Assembly: GCF_001005295.1 (NCBI RefSeq)
Contig: NZ_LBMK01000009.1
Location: forward strand, 220,608-284,607
Direction of reading: 5' to 3'
Length of the DNA stretch: 64,000 bases
Source: Streptomyces yangpuensis
GTDB lineage: Bacteria > Actinomycetota > Actinomycetes > Streptomycetales > Streptomycetaceae
Each line of letters begins with the position of its first letter. Within the stretch, counting starts at the first letter, position 1. This document shows, in pieces, positions 15,963-24,000 of this stretch. The position numbers were made by a program, and so were the translations under genes. The notes under the pieces are model-generated. The model saw nothing but the letters and a program-made list of their open reading frames with translations. It did not search any database and was not told where the DNA came from.

Positions 15963-17507
15963 TCAGTGCTCGACGCCGTCCTGGAGACGCTGCCCCCGGA
16001 GCAGGAACCAGGCGGCCGCGGCGGTGGCCAGGAGTACGGCCGCGCCGACGCCGGAGGCGAGGCGCAGACCGTGGACGAAGGCCTCCTGGGCGGCGCCGAC
16101 CATGTGGGCGGCGGTCTCCGGGTCCAGCGTCCTGGCGGCCTCCACGGCTCCGCCGAGGGATTCGTGCGCGGCGTCGGCCACCGGCCCGCCGACGGAGGCC
16201 GGGGCGGTGAAGCCCTGGTAGACGCCGGTGACAATGGAGCCGAGCAGTGCGATACCGAGGGCGGCGCCGAGTTCGTACGCCGTCTCGGAGACGGCGGAGG
16301 CCGATCCGGCCTGCTCCTTGGGCACGCTGGAGAGGATCACGTCGGCGGTGACGGTGAAGGAGAAGCCGGCGCCGAGGCCGACGACGAGCAGGGCCGCGCC
16401 GAGCAGCGGGTAGCCGCTCTCCTTGTGGACCATGGTCAGGACGGCCAGCGCGGCACCGATGGCGGCGAGGCCACCGGTGACGACGGAGCGCACCGAGTAC
16501 CTGCGGGCGTACCGGCCCGCGACCAGGCCGGTGGCCACCGCGCCGATGGCGGCGGGCAGTTCGGCCAGGCCGGCCTCCAGCGGGCCGCGGCCCTGGACGA
16601 GCTGGAGGAACTGGGAGAGGAAGAAGACCAGTCCGGAGAGTCCGAAGACGGTGAGCAGGTCGGCGAGGACCGCGCCGGAGAAGCCGCGGTGGCGGAAGAG
16701 CCGCATGTCGAGCAGCGGGGACGGCAGGGTGAACTGGCGGCGGACGAAGCCGTAGAGCGCGGCCGCGCCGAGGACCGCGGCGAGCGCGACCTCCCAGTTC
16801 ATGCCGTGCGTGGCGGCTTCCTTGACGGCGTAGACCACACCGATGACCCCGACGAGGGAGAGGCCGACGCTGAGCAGGTCCCAGGGGCCGGCGACCGGGT
16901 TCCTGGACTCGGGAAGGAGCTTGATGCCGACGAGGACCAGGGCGATCATGACGGGGAGGTTGATCAGGAAGACCGAGCCCCACCAGAAGTGCTGGAGCAG
17001 GGCTCCGCCGACGACCGGGCCGACGGCCGCGCCGGCCGAGGCGGTGGCGCCCCAGATGCCGATGGCGAGGCTGCGCTCCCTGGGGTCGGTGAAGATGTTG
17101 CGGATCAGCGCGAGGGTGGAGGGCATCAGGGTGGCGCCGGCCACGCCGAGCAGGGCGCGGGCGACGATCATCATCTCGGGGCTGGTGGCGTAGGCGTTCA
17201 GGACCGAGACGGCGCCGAAGGCGGTGGCTCCGACGAGGAGCAGCTTCTTGCGGCCGATCCGGTCGCCGAGGGAGCCCATGGACACCAGGAGTCCGGCGAT
17301 GACGAAGGAATAGATGTCGCCGATCCAGAGCAGCTGGGTGCCCGACGGCTTCAGGTCTTCGCTGAGGGAGGGTGTGGCGAGGCCGAGGACCGTGGCGTCG
17401 ACCGCGACGAGCAGCACGGCCAGGACGAGCACGGAGAGCGCGAGCCAGCGTCCACGGCTCTTCTCCTCCACCCCCGTCGGACGTATCAGCTGTTCGGTAC
17501 GGCTCAT
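15963..17507 (-). CDS. MFS multidrug exporter, 14-helix DHA2 family
   Basis: 514 residues with about 14 hydrophobic segments. Motif A GSLGDRIGRKKLLLVG follows helix 2, motif D1 is LAVLLVAVDATVLGLATPSL, motif C-like GATASAGAAVGPVVGGALL lies in helix 5. Closest in layout to SmvA/QacA-type proton-driven drug exporters. Its ATG overlaps the TGA of the TetR gene (ATGA at 17504-17507), so the repressor and pump are translated from one message, the usual local-repressor arrangement. The substrate is likely an amphipathic drug or cation; not determinable here. Confidence 0.92.
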   Translation of the reverse strand: MSRTEQLIRPTGVEEKSRGRWLALSVLVLAVLLVAVDATVLGLATPSLSEDLKPSGTQLLWIGDIYSFVIAGLLVSMGSLGDRIGRKKLLLVGATAFGAVSVLNAYATSPEMMIVARALLGVAGATLMPSTLALIRNIFTDPRERSLAIGIWGATASAGAAVGPVVGGALLQHFWWGSVFLINLPVMIALVLVGIKLLPESRNPVAGPWDLLSVGLSLVGVIGVVYAVKEAATHGMNWEVALAAVLGAAALYGFVRRQFTLPSPLLDMRLFRHRGFSGAVLADLLTVFGLSGLVFFLSQFLQLVQGRGPLEAGLAELPAAIGAVATGLVAGRYARRYSVRSVVTGGLAAIGAALAVLTMVHKESGYPLLGAALLVVGLGAGFSFTVTADVILSSVPKEQAGSASAVSETAYELGAALGIALLGSIVTGVYQGFTAPASVGGPVADAAHESLGGAVEAARTLDPETAAHMVGAAQEAFVHGLRLASGVGAAVLLATAAAAWFLLRGQRLQDGVEH

Positions 17508-18055
17508 TTCTCCACACTCCGTCGGACGCCACCGAGCAGCAGCTCGATGATCATGTATTGGAAGTCCTTGGCGGCGACCCGGCCGTCCACGACGGCCCAG
17601 GCGCAGCTGCCGATGAGGCCGTAGAGGGCCTCGGTGAGCCAGGCGGGGCTCAAGTCGATCCGGATGTCGCCCTCTTCCTGGCCGCGCCGGAACAGGGCGA
17701 TGACGCGGGCGTCGAGCCGGGCCCAGCCCTCGTTGACCTCGTCGCCCTCGAACAGCTGGTTCTCGGTGACGAGGAAGGCCAGCAGCTCGGCGTTGGGTTC
17801 GGCCTCGGCGACGAGGCGCCGGAGCGCCTCCACCGCGGTGCCCTCGTCGAGGCGGGCGTTGTCGAACGCCACCTCGAACTCGCGGATTCCGAGGTCTTCG
17901 AGGGCACGTACGAGGGCGTCGCGACCGGCGAAGTGCCGGTGGAGGGTCGCGCGGCCGATTCCGGCGGCGCGGGCGACCTCGTCCATCGTGGCGGTCGATT
18001 TGCGGGAGAGCAGGGCGGCCGCGTCGCGGAGCACCTGGTCACGATCCATGGCCAT
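17504..18055 (-). CDS. TetR-family repressor of the MFS exporter
   Basis: 183 residues from the ATG at 18055 (MAMDRDQVLRDAAALLSR). The HTH is TMDEVARAAGIGRATLHRHF; a ligand-binding TetR_C domain follows. There is no ribosome site, but a TATGCT hexamer ends six bases upstream of the ATG, so the transcript is probably leaderless. A perfect 9+6+9 palindrome just upstream overlaps the promoter and is the likely auto-operator. It should shut off its own operon and the exporter until a ligand binds. Confidence 0.9.
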   Translation of the reverse strand: MAMDRDQVLRDAAALLSRKSTATMDEVARAAGIGRATLHRHFAGRDALVRALEDLGIREFEVAFDNARLDEGTAVEALRRLVAEAEPNAELLAFLVTENQLFEGDEVNEGWARLDARVIALFRRGQEEGDIRIDLSPAWLTEALYGLIGSCAWAVVDGRVAAKDFQYMIIELLLGGVRRSVEK

Positions 18056-18061
18056 GAGACA

Positions 18062-18095
18062 AGCATACCCCGAATGAGACACCCACGTCTCATTC
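18062..18095 (-). promoter_or_regulatory. tetR promoter with palindromic operator
   Basis: The -10 TATGCT (complement of 18062-18067) is six bases from the ATG. The operator GAATGAGAC-6-GTCTCATTC (18072-18095) covers the spacer and -35 region. A further TGAGAC half-site lies at the start codon on the plus strand (18055-18060). Binding there would block RNA polymerase. Confidence 0.7.
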
Positions 18096-18144
18096 CTGCG
18101 AAAAATGGCCTGCCCTCGGGCGGCCGGAACGGAATCCTGCCGAG

Positions 18145-18654
18145 ATGAAGCCACTGCTGCTGATCGACGTCGACGGACCACTGAACCCCTACGCGGCCCA
18201 GCCGCAGCGCCGCCCCGCGGGCTACTCCACCCACCGGATGCGGCCGACCGGCTGGACGGAGAAGGAGAGCGCGAAGCCGCTGCGGGTCTGGCTGAACCAC
18301 GGCCACGGCGCGGAGCTGCTCGCGCTCACGGACGCGTACGAGCTGGTCTGGGCGACCACCTGGAAGGACGAGGCCAACGACTGGATCGGCCCGCACCTGG
18401 GGCTGCCCCGGCTCCCGTTCATCGACTGGCCGGTGATGCACGGCCGGGCGCCGCGCGGCACCTTCTGGAAGACCCAGTACATCCTGGAGTACGCGGGCGA
18501 GCGACCCTTCGCCTGGATCGACGACGACATCACGGCGATGGACCGCGAGTACGTCGACCAGCGGCACCCCGCGCGGACCCTGCTGCTGCGCATCGACGAG
18601 CAGATCGGCCTGGTGCGCGGGGACTTCGACGCGCTGGCGGACTGGGCGGCGTGA
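18145..18654 (+). CDS. HAD-domain protein
   Basis: 169 residues. N-terminal DxDG motif LLLIDVDGPLNPYA gives the nucleophile and acid/base Asp pair of a HAD hydrolase; WIDDDITAMDREY near residue 130 gives the distal acidic motif. Middle motif TDAYELVWATTWKDEANDWI is typical of a Streptomyces HAD subfamily with no known substrate. No signal peptide. Divergent from tetR with 89 bases between, and 103 bases before the lipoprotein gene, which has its own promoter. Confidence 0.82.
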   Translation: MKPLLLIDVDGPLNPYAAQPQRRPAGYSTHRMRPTGWTEKESAKPLRVWLNHGHGAELLALTDAYELVWATTWKDEANDWIGPHLGLPRLPFIDWPVMHGRAPRGTFWKTQYILEYAGERPFAWIDDDITAMDREYVDQRHPARTLLLRIDEQIGLVRGDFDALADWAA

Positions 18655-18689
18655 GGTACAGCGGCGAACGGCCGCCGCGGACCGGTTTT

Positions 18690-18718
18690 TTGATCACGCT
18701 CCGGCCGCCACTTAGCAT
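18690..18718 (+). promoter_or_regulatory. Vegetative promoter of the lipoprotein gene
   Basis: TTGATC (18690-18695), 17-base spacer, TAGCAT (18713-18718), about 39 bases ahead of the ATG at 18758. A good match to the HrdB-type consensus. Confidence 0.65.
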
Positions 18719-18757
18719 GCACATGCCCCCCCAGACCCGTACCGACGAAAGCGACCC

Positions 18758-19930
18758 ATGCGCCTTCAGCGGATCCTCGCCGCGACCGCCGCCCTCGGAT
18801 GCCTCGCCACACTCGCCGCGTGCAAGGAGGGCGGGCAGCCGGGCACACCGGCCGCCGCGTCCTCCTCGGCCGCGGCCACCGACACGGGCCCGCTCACCGC
18901 GGCCCAGCAGTACCTGCGCCAGTTCGCCAACTGCGACGACCTGAGCGATCGGCCCGACGACCCCCGGATACCGGCGGCCGACTTCCCCAAGGCCGGCCAG
19001 TGGTCGGTGAAGGAGCTGGGCGTCTGCAGCGACAAGGTCCGGCAGGGCGAGATCGTCATCGCCGTTCCCGCGGACATGAAGCAGTTCCAGGAGGGCTACA
19101 AGAAGTACGTCCTGGACAGGATGGACGGCGGTGAGGGCTCGTACGGGCTGGAGAGCCGGGTCCTGATCGGCAAGGGCTTCGTCGCGTTCCCGACCAGCAC
19201 CAAAACGGCCCTCGCACTGGTCCGCTCCGACCTGCGGGTCCTGACGTGCAACCCGGGTGCTCCCGTCCCCAAGGGCTACAAGCGGGAGAAGCCGCTGGTC
19301 GAGCACTGCAACCTCAGCGACTTCGTCGGGTCCGAGGACGGATCGGGCAGCCCCAACCTCGAAACCCCCCAGGACCCGGCGGGCGGGGGCGAGAAGGCGG
19401 GCCAGCCGAAGACGGGCAGTCTCGGGCTCCCGCGCGCCGGCAGCATCGCCGAGCTGCGCACGCTCGTGGGCAACAGCCTCGACTGCGAGAAGCACTTCTC
19501 GACCGACCCCGAAGCCGTCGCGATCGAGTCGATCGACTACGCGCCGGTGGTGACGGGCAGCGCGCTGGAGTGGGGCGTGACGGGCCGGGCCCTGTGCGGG
19601 GAGCCCGCCGGGGCGCAGCGCGCCCGGAACCTGAGCTGGCTCGACACCGTCGGGGACATGAAGCTGCTCCAGACCAAAGCGAAGGCCGCCCAGTTGGCCG
19701 ACTACAAGGACGACGGCAAGCTCCGGCAGACCGCGAGCCGGCTGCTCGTCGGGCAGAACATCGCCGTCGAGACCAACAGCCCGTCCTCCCGGCACGGCCT
19801 CTACCAGCTGCAGTTCCTGTACCTGAACTGCATTCCCGGCTTCTCCGCCCCGTCGGGCTACCGGCTGGAGAAGTCCCTGGTCGAGGGCTGCGTGCTGACC
19901 AACTACGAGCCGGACCACCCGCTCGGCTGA
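18758..19930 (+). CDS. Lipoprotein with two copies of a Cys-containing domain, unknown function
   Basis: 390 residues. Lipoprotein signal: LGCLATLAAC with the lipid-carrying Cys at ~22, then a Ser/Ala linker. The mature part has two similar halves. The first holds FANCDDLS, VLTCNPGAPVPKGYKREKPL and VEHCNLSDF; the second holds GNSLDCEKHF, YLNCIPGFSAPSGYRLEKSL and VEGCVLTNY. Each half therefore carries a matching set of Cys residues that could form disulphides outside the cell. A Gly/Pro linker (GSPNLETPQDPAGGGEKAG) joins them. GAAAG precedes the ATG. No enzyme motif is visible; a binding or scaffold role is plausible. Confidence 0.8.
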   Translation: MRLQRILAATAALGCLATLAACKEGGQPGTPAAASSSAAATDTGPLTAAQQYLRQFANCDDLSDRPDDPRIPAADFPKAGQWSVKELGVCSDKVRQGEIVIAVPADMKQFQEGYKKYVLDRMDGGEGSYGLESRVLIGKGFVAFPTSTKTALALVRSDLRVLTCNPGAPVPKGYKREKPLVEHCNLSDFVGSEDGSGSPNLETPQDPAGGGEKAGQPKTGSLGLPRAGSIAELRTLVGNSLDCEKHFSTDPEAVAIESIDYAPVVTGSALEWGVTGRALCGEPAGAQRARNLSWLDTVGDMKLLQTKAKAAQLADYKDDGKLRQTASRLLVGQNIAVETNSPSSRHGLYQLQFLYLNCIPGFSAPSGYRLEKSLVEGCVLTNYEPDHPLG

Positions 19931-19946
19931 GCCGTGGGCGGACGCG

Positions 19947-19989
19947 CCGGAGGGGCGGCCGGAGCACAGTGCTCCGGCCGCCCCTCCGG
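19947..19989. terminator. Bidirectional terminator between lipoprotein gene and argH
   Basis: Near-perfect 21-base arms starting ccggaggggcggccgg, separated by one base (effective loop acagt). It lies between two convergent gene ends, so it can serve both strands. Confidence 0.75.
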
Positions 19990-20073
19990 GCATTCCGCCG
20001 CGTGCGGACGTACAGGCCCCGACCGCGTCCGGGGGGCGTGCGGGCCGCAGGGCGGCGGTGGCTGTGGGGACGG

Positions 20074-21504
20074 CTACTGCTTGTGGACCGCCCAGGCGTG
20101 CTGGATGACCAGATCGGCCTTCAGCTCGGTCAGCTGGACCGCGACGGCCGAGGGGGCGGTGCCGCCGCGGCCCTTGCGGGAGGCGAGCGCGCCCTTGACG
20201 TTGAGGACGGTGCGGACCTCGGGGGTCAGGTGGTCCGAGATCTTCGCGAACTGCTCGTCCGTGAGCTCGTCCAGCTCGATGCCGAGCCCCTCGCACTCCT
20301 TCACGCACTCGCCGGCCACCTCGTGCGCCACCCGGAACGGGACGCCCTGCTTGACCAGCCACTCCGCGATGTCGGTGGCGAGGGAGAAGCCGGCCGGGGC
20401 CAGCTCCTCCATCCGCTCACGGTTGACGGTGAGCGTGGCCATCATGCCGGTGAAGGCCGGCAGCAGGACCTCAAGGGTGTCGCAGGAGTCGAAGACCGGC
20501 TCCTTGTCCTCCTGGAGGTCCCGGTTGTAGGCCAGCGGCAGCGCCTTGAGGGTGGCGAGCAGGCCCGTCAGGTTGCCGATCAGACGGCCGGACTTGCCGC
20601 GCGCCAGCTCCGCGATGTCCGGGTTCTTCTTCTGCGGCATGATCGACGAGCCGGTGGAGAAGGCGTCGTGCAACGTCACGAAGGAGAACTCCTTCGTGTT
20701 CCAGATGATGATCTCCTCGGCGATCCGGGACAGGTTGATCCCGATCATCGCGGTGACGAAGGCGAACTCGGCGACGAAGTCGCGCGAGGCCGTGCCGTCG
20801 ATCGAGTTGCCCACCGAGCCCCGCTCGAAGCCCAGCTCCGCGGCGACCGCCTCCGGGTCCAGACCCAGCGAGGAACCGGCCAGCGCGCCGGAGCCGTACG
20901 GCGAGACCGCCGTCCGCGTGTCCCACTGCCGCAGCCGCTCGGCGTCCCGGGACAGGGCCTGCACGTGGGCCAGTACGTGGTGGGCGAAGAGCACCGGCTG
21001 CGCGTGCTGCAGGTGGGTGCGGCCCGGCATGGCCACGTCGGCGTGACTCTCCGCGAGGCCGACCAGCGCGTCCTGCAGGTCGGCGATCAGACCGCCGATG
21101 ATCCGGGCGTGGTCGCGCAGGTACATCCGGAAGAGGGTGGCCACCTGGTCGTTGCGGGACCGGCCGGCGCGGAGCTTGCCGCCGAGCTCGGCGCCGAGCC
21201 GCTCCAGCAGGCCCCGCTCCAGCGCGGTGTGCACGTCCTCGTCGGCGATGGTGCCGGTGAAGGAGCCGTCGGCGACGTCGGCCTCCAGCCGGTCCAGACC
21301 GTCGATCATGCGCTCCAGCTCGTCGGAGGTGAGCAGCCCCGCCGTGTGCAGCACGCGGGCGTGGGCGCGCGAGCCGGCGATGTCGTACGGCGCGAGGCGC
21401 CAGTCGAAGTGGACCGACGCGGACAGCTTCGCGAGGGCCTCGGCGGGGCCGTCGGCGAACCGGCCGCCCCAGAGCCGGACGTCACCAGCGTTGTTGCTGC
21501 TCAC
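20074..21504 (-). CDS. argH: Argininosuccinate lyase
   Basis: 476 residues from a GTG at 21504 with GAGGAG eight bases upstream. Fumarase/aspartase superfamily signature GSSIMPQKKNPD holds the catalytic Ser loop; AGRSRNDQVAT and MPGRTHLQHAQPV are the other conserved substrate-binding regions. It cleaves argininosuccinate to arginine and fumarate, the last step of arginine synthesis. It lies 3.5 kb from the argCJBDR operon and has its own promoter, which closely resembles that of argC. A 90-base leader with a strong hairpin precedes it. Confidence 0.96.
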   Translation of the reverse strand: MSSNNAGDVRLWGGRFADGPAEALAKLSASVHFDWRLAPYDIAGSRAHARVLHTAGLLTSDELERMIDGLDRLEADVADGSFTGTIADEDVHTALERGLLERLGAELGGKLRAGRSRNDQVATLFRMYLRDHARIIGGLIADLQDALVGLAESHADVAMPGRTHLQHAQPVLFAHHVLAHVQALSRDAERLRQWDTRTAVSPYGSGALAGSSLGLDPEAVAAELGFERGSVGNSIDGTASRDFVAEFAFVTAMIGINLSRIAEEIIIWNTKEFSFVTLHDAFSTGSSIMPQKKNPDIAELARGKSGRLIGNLTGLLATLKALPLAYNRDLQEDKEPVFDSCDTLEVLLPAFTGMMATLTVNRERMEELAPAGFSLATDIAEWLVKQGVPFRVAHEVAGECVKECEGLGIELDELTDEQFAKISDHLTPEVRTVLNVKGALASRKGRGGTAPSAVAVQLTELKADLVIQHAWAVHKQ

Positions 21505-21541
21505 AGCTACTGCTCCTCATGACTGCATGTATGGATGTGCA

Positions 21542-21577
21542 ACGGCCTCCCCGCCGCGGAGGTAACGGGGAGGCCGT
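21542..21577 (-). promoter_or_regulatory. Hairpin in the argH leader
   Basis: Perfect 12-base arms (acggcctccccg and complement) around a 12-base loop, starting ~27 bases after the predicted transcription start and ending ~38 bases before the GTG. No T-tract follows. It may be an attenuator, an mRNA stabiliser or a weak terminator read in the other direction. Confidence 0.5.
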
Positions 21578-21603
21578 CTTCGTGCGGGCCGACGTTCAAC
21601 GAT

Positions 21604-21639
21604 TGGCATAACTATGCACTGCTCCGTATGTTTCGTCAA
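21604..21639 (-). promoter_or_regulatory. argH: argH promoter with ArgR-box-like palindrome
   Basis: TTGACG (complement of 21634-21639), 17-base spacer, CATAGT (complement of 21611-21616). The perfect palindrome GCATAGTTATGC (21606-21617) overlaps the -10. The element aligns with the argC promoter at 29935-29963, including the ATAGT-ATGCCA-TCG block. ArgR with arginine would be expected to bind here. Confidence 0.7.
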
Positions 21640-21747
21640 TCGATGGCGATGCGTACCCCCGGTGGGCAGGGCGGATATTCCGGGCCCGCGACCTCGGCCG
21701 CCGCCTACGATCAGGGCTCGAACTGCCTTGGGGAGAGGTGGCGCCAG

Positions 21748-23214
21748 ATGGACCGCAGGGGACCCGGTACGGAACCCGGTACCGATGCCGCGACGGGGCG
21801 CGCCCTGGCCGACGGGCTGATGGACGGGTGCGCCGCCTCGGTGCCGCCGCCGGGTGCGGGTCCGGACGTCTGGCTGGCCTTCGCGGAACAGGTCCGCAGC
21901 ACGGGCCACGGCGGGCGGCGGTTCCCGGTGCCCGCGCCCCCGGCGCTACGGCTCTGCCACCCGCGGGGGTGGGTCCGCGAGGCGGCCCTCGCCGAGCCGG
22001 ACGCCCCCGTGGAGCTGGTCGCGGTCCTGACCACCGACTGGGCCGCTCCCGTACGGGACCGGGCCCGCGCCCTCATGGAGCGCACCCTCCAGGCCCGCCC
22101 GGAGTCCACCCTCCGGGCGGTGACCCCGCTCGCGCTGCGGCTCGGACGGCGTGACCGGGGCGGATGGATCCTGGACCTGTTCGAGGAGACCCTGCGCCGG
22201 CACGCCGAGGCCGCCGCGCCGTCCTGGTGGCACCTGCCCCCGCCGTCGGCCGGGCCGGCCGGCCCGGCCGACGCCGTCCTCACAGGACTGCTGGGGAGCC
22301 CCGACCGGCGGGCCCGGCAGTTCGCCGTCCGGCTCGCCCTCACCGGCCCCGGCCGGGCCGACGCCCTGGAATGCGCCCGGCGGGCCGCCGCCGAACCCGA
22401 CCCGGCGACGGCCGCGCTGTGGACCGACGCCGCCCTGGCCGCGCCCGGGTCCGGGGACGCCGCGGTGATCGACCTCCTGACCGGCGCCCGGATCCCCGCC
22501 GTGCGTGCCGCCGGGGTCACCGCCCTGCGCCGGGCCGGCCGCGCCGCCGAGGGCGCCTTGCACCTCGCCGACCGTTCCGGCTTCGTACGGGCGTGCGCCC
22601 GCTGGCTGGTCGCCCAGGACGGCGGCGACGCCCACGAGCACTACCGCTGGCTGGTCTGCGACCCCGCCGGGCCGTCCCCGTACGCGGTGACGGGACTCGC
22701 CGAGTGCGGCCGCGGCGAGGACACGGACCTGCTGCGCGGGCTCGTGGCACACCCCGCCGGGCCGGTCCGGGCCGCCGCGCTGGCCGGGCTGCGGCGCCGC
22801 GAGGCCGTCGTGGCGGACTCCGTCCTGCTGGCGCTGCTCGACGATCCGGCGCCGTCCGTGGCCCGCGAGGCGAGCCTGGCCCTGCTGCCGGCGGTCCGGC
22901 GCCTGGACCCCGCGTACCTCGCCGGGCGGCTGGACGTACGGGGCCCGCTGCACGTCCGGCGCGCCGCCTTCCGGCTGCTGCGCGCCCGGGGCGGAATCCA
23001 CGCGCTGCGGGCGTCCGTCGCGCTGATCGACGACTGGCACCCCAGGACGCGCGAGACGGCACGGGCAGCGGTACGCGCCTGCCCGTGGCACCCTGCGCAG
23101 TTCGCCGGGGAGGCGGACACCGCGGAACTGGCGGCCCTGCTGGAGCGGTCGGCGAAGCTCTTCCACGACTACGACCTCGGCCTGCGCCGCAACCGGTTGG
23201 GCGTCAGGAGGTGA
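21748..23214 (+). CDS. HEAT-repeat protein
   Basis: 488 residues from the ATG at 21748 (GGAGAGG upstream; the frame is open from 21535). Ala/Leu/Arg-rich alpha-helical repeats of about 30 residues run through the chain: REAALAEPDAPVELVAVLTT, LLGSPDRRARQFAVRLALTG, LVAHPAGPVRAAALAGLRRR, ALLDDPAPSVAREASLALLP. HEAT solenoids bind proteins or nucleic acids; the partner is unknown. No signal peptide or membrane segment. Divergent from argH. Confidence 0.78.
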   Translation: MDRRGPGTEPGTDAATGRALADGLMDGCAASVPPPGAGPDVWLAFAEQVRSTGHGGRRFPVPAPPALRLCHPRGWVREAALAEPDAPVELVAVLTTDWAAPVRDRARALMERTLQARPESTLRAVTPLALRLGRRDRGGWILDLFEETLRRHAEAAAPSWWHLPPPSAGPAGPADAVLTGLLGSPDRRARQFAVRLALTGPGRADALECARRAAAEPDPATAALWTDAALAAPGSGDAAVIDLLTGARIPAVRAAGVTALRRAGRAAEGALHLADRSGFVRACARWLVAQDGGDAHEHYRWLVCDPAGPSPYAVTGLAECGRGEDTDLLRGLVAHPAGPVRAAALAGLRRREAVVADSVLLALLDDPAPSVAREASLALLPAVRRLDPAYLAGRLDVRGPLHVRRAAFRLLRARGGIHALRASVALIDDWHPRTRETARAAVRACPWHPAQFAGEADTAELAALLERSAKLFHDYDLGLRRNRLGVRR

Positions 23215-23298
23215 ATTCCCCCCGCCCGGGCGCATCGCGACGAGCCGCACGGCCTGCCTGCACCGCCGCCGCCCCTTCCGGCACGTACCGTCGGGGAC

Positions 23299-24000
23299 GT
23301 GCTGCGTACCGCTCTTGTCACGGGCTCACTGATCGTCACCACCCTGCTCCCGCAGGGCGCCGGGGCCGCGCCCGGGCCGCTGCCCGCCCGGCTCGCCGAC
23401 ACCGGCGGCGGCAGTCAGCTGATCACCGCCGTGGCGCCCGCGCCGGGCTCCACGACCGGCCGCCTGACCTGGTGGGACCGGCGGGCCGGGCGCTGGTACG
23501 AGGCCGGGAGCGCGCCCGCCCGGTTCGGGGCGGGCGGCCTCACGGAGGGCTCGGCCCGCACGCAGGGCACCGGCACCACCCCGGCGGGCCTGTACGCACT
23601 GCCGTACGCCTTCGGGATCCGGCGGGCGCCGGCCGGGACGGAGTACGGCTACCGGCGGGTGACCGCGGACTCCTGGTGGTGCCAGGACAACGCGTCGGCC
23701 GCCTACAACCGCTGGGTGGAGCCGCTGCCCGCGGACTGCGCGCCCGGTGAGGCCGAGCACCTGGTCACCTACGACAAGCAGTACGCGCACGCGCTGCTGA
23801 TCGCCTTCAACTACGACCGTCCGGTGCGCGGCCGGGGCGCCGGGATCTTCCTGCACGTCAACGGCAAGGGTGCGACGGCCGGTTGTGTCTCGGTGCCCGA
23901 GCGGGACATGCGGGCGATCCTGCGCTGGGCGGACCCGGACCGGCGCCCGCACATCGCGATCGGCACGCAGGACGGACCGCTCGCGATCACCCGCTACTAG
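23299..24000 (+). CDS. Secreted L,D-transpeptidase (YkuD) family protein
   Basis: 233 residues from a GTG at 23299. Signal peptide LRTALVTGSLIVTTLLPQGA ending GAGA. The catalytic motif is IFLHVNGKGATAGCVSVPER, the HxnGxxxxxGC(V)S arrangement with nucleophile Cys near residue 199. Such enzymes make 3-3 peptidoglycan cross-links or attach proteins to the wall; this short class without a LysM or Ig domain is common in Streptomyces. The 3' end overlaps the end of the convergent gene by 14 bases. Confidence 0.82.
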   Translation: MLRTALVTGSLIVTTLLPQGAGAAPGPLPARLADTGGGSQLITAVAPAPGSTTGRLTWWDRRAGRWYEAGSAPARFGAGGLTEGSARTQGTGTTPAGLYALPYAFGIRRAPAGTEYGYRRVTADSWWCQDNASAAYNRWVEPLPADCAPGEAEHLVTYDKQYAHALLIAFNYDRPVRGRGAGIFLHVNGKGATAGCVSVPERDMRAILRWADPDRRPHIAIGTQDGPLAITRY

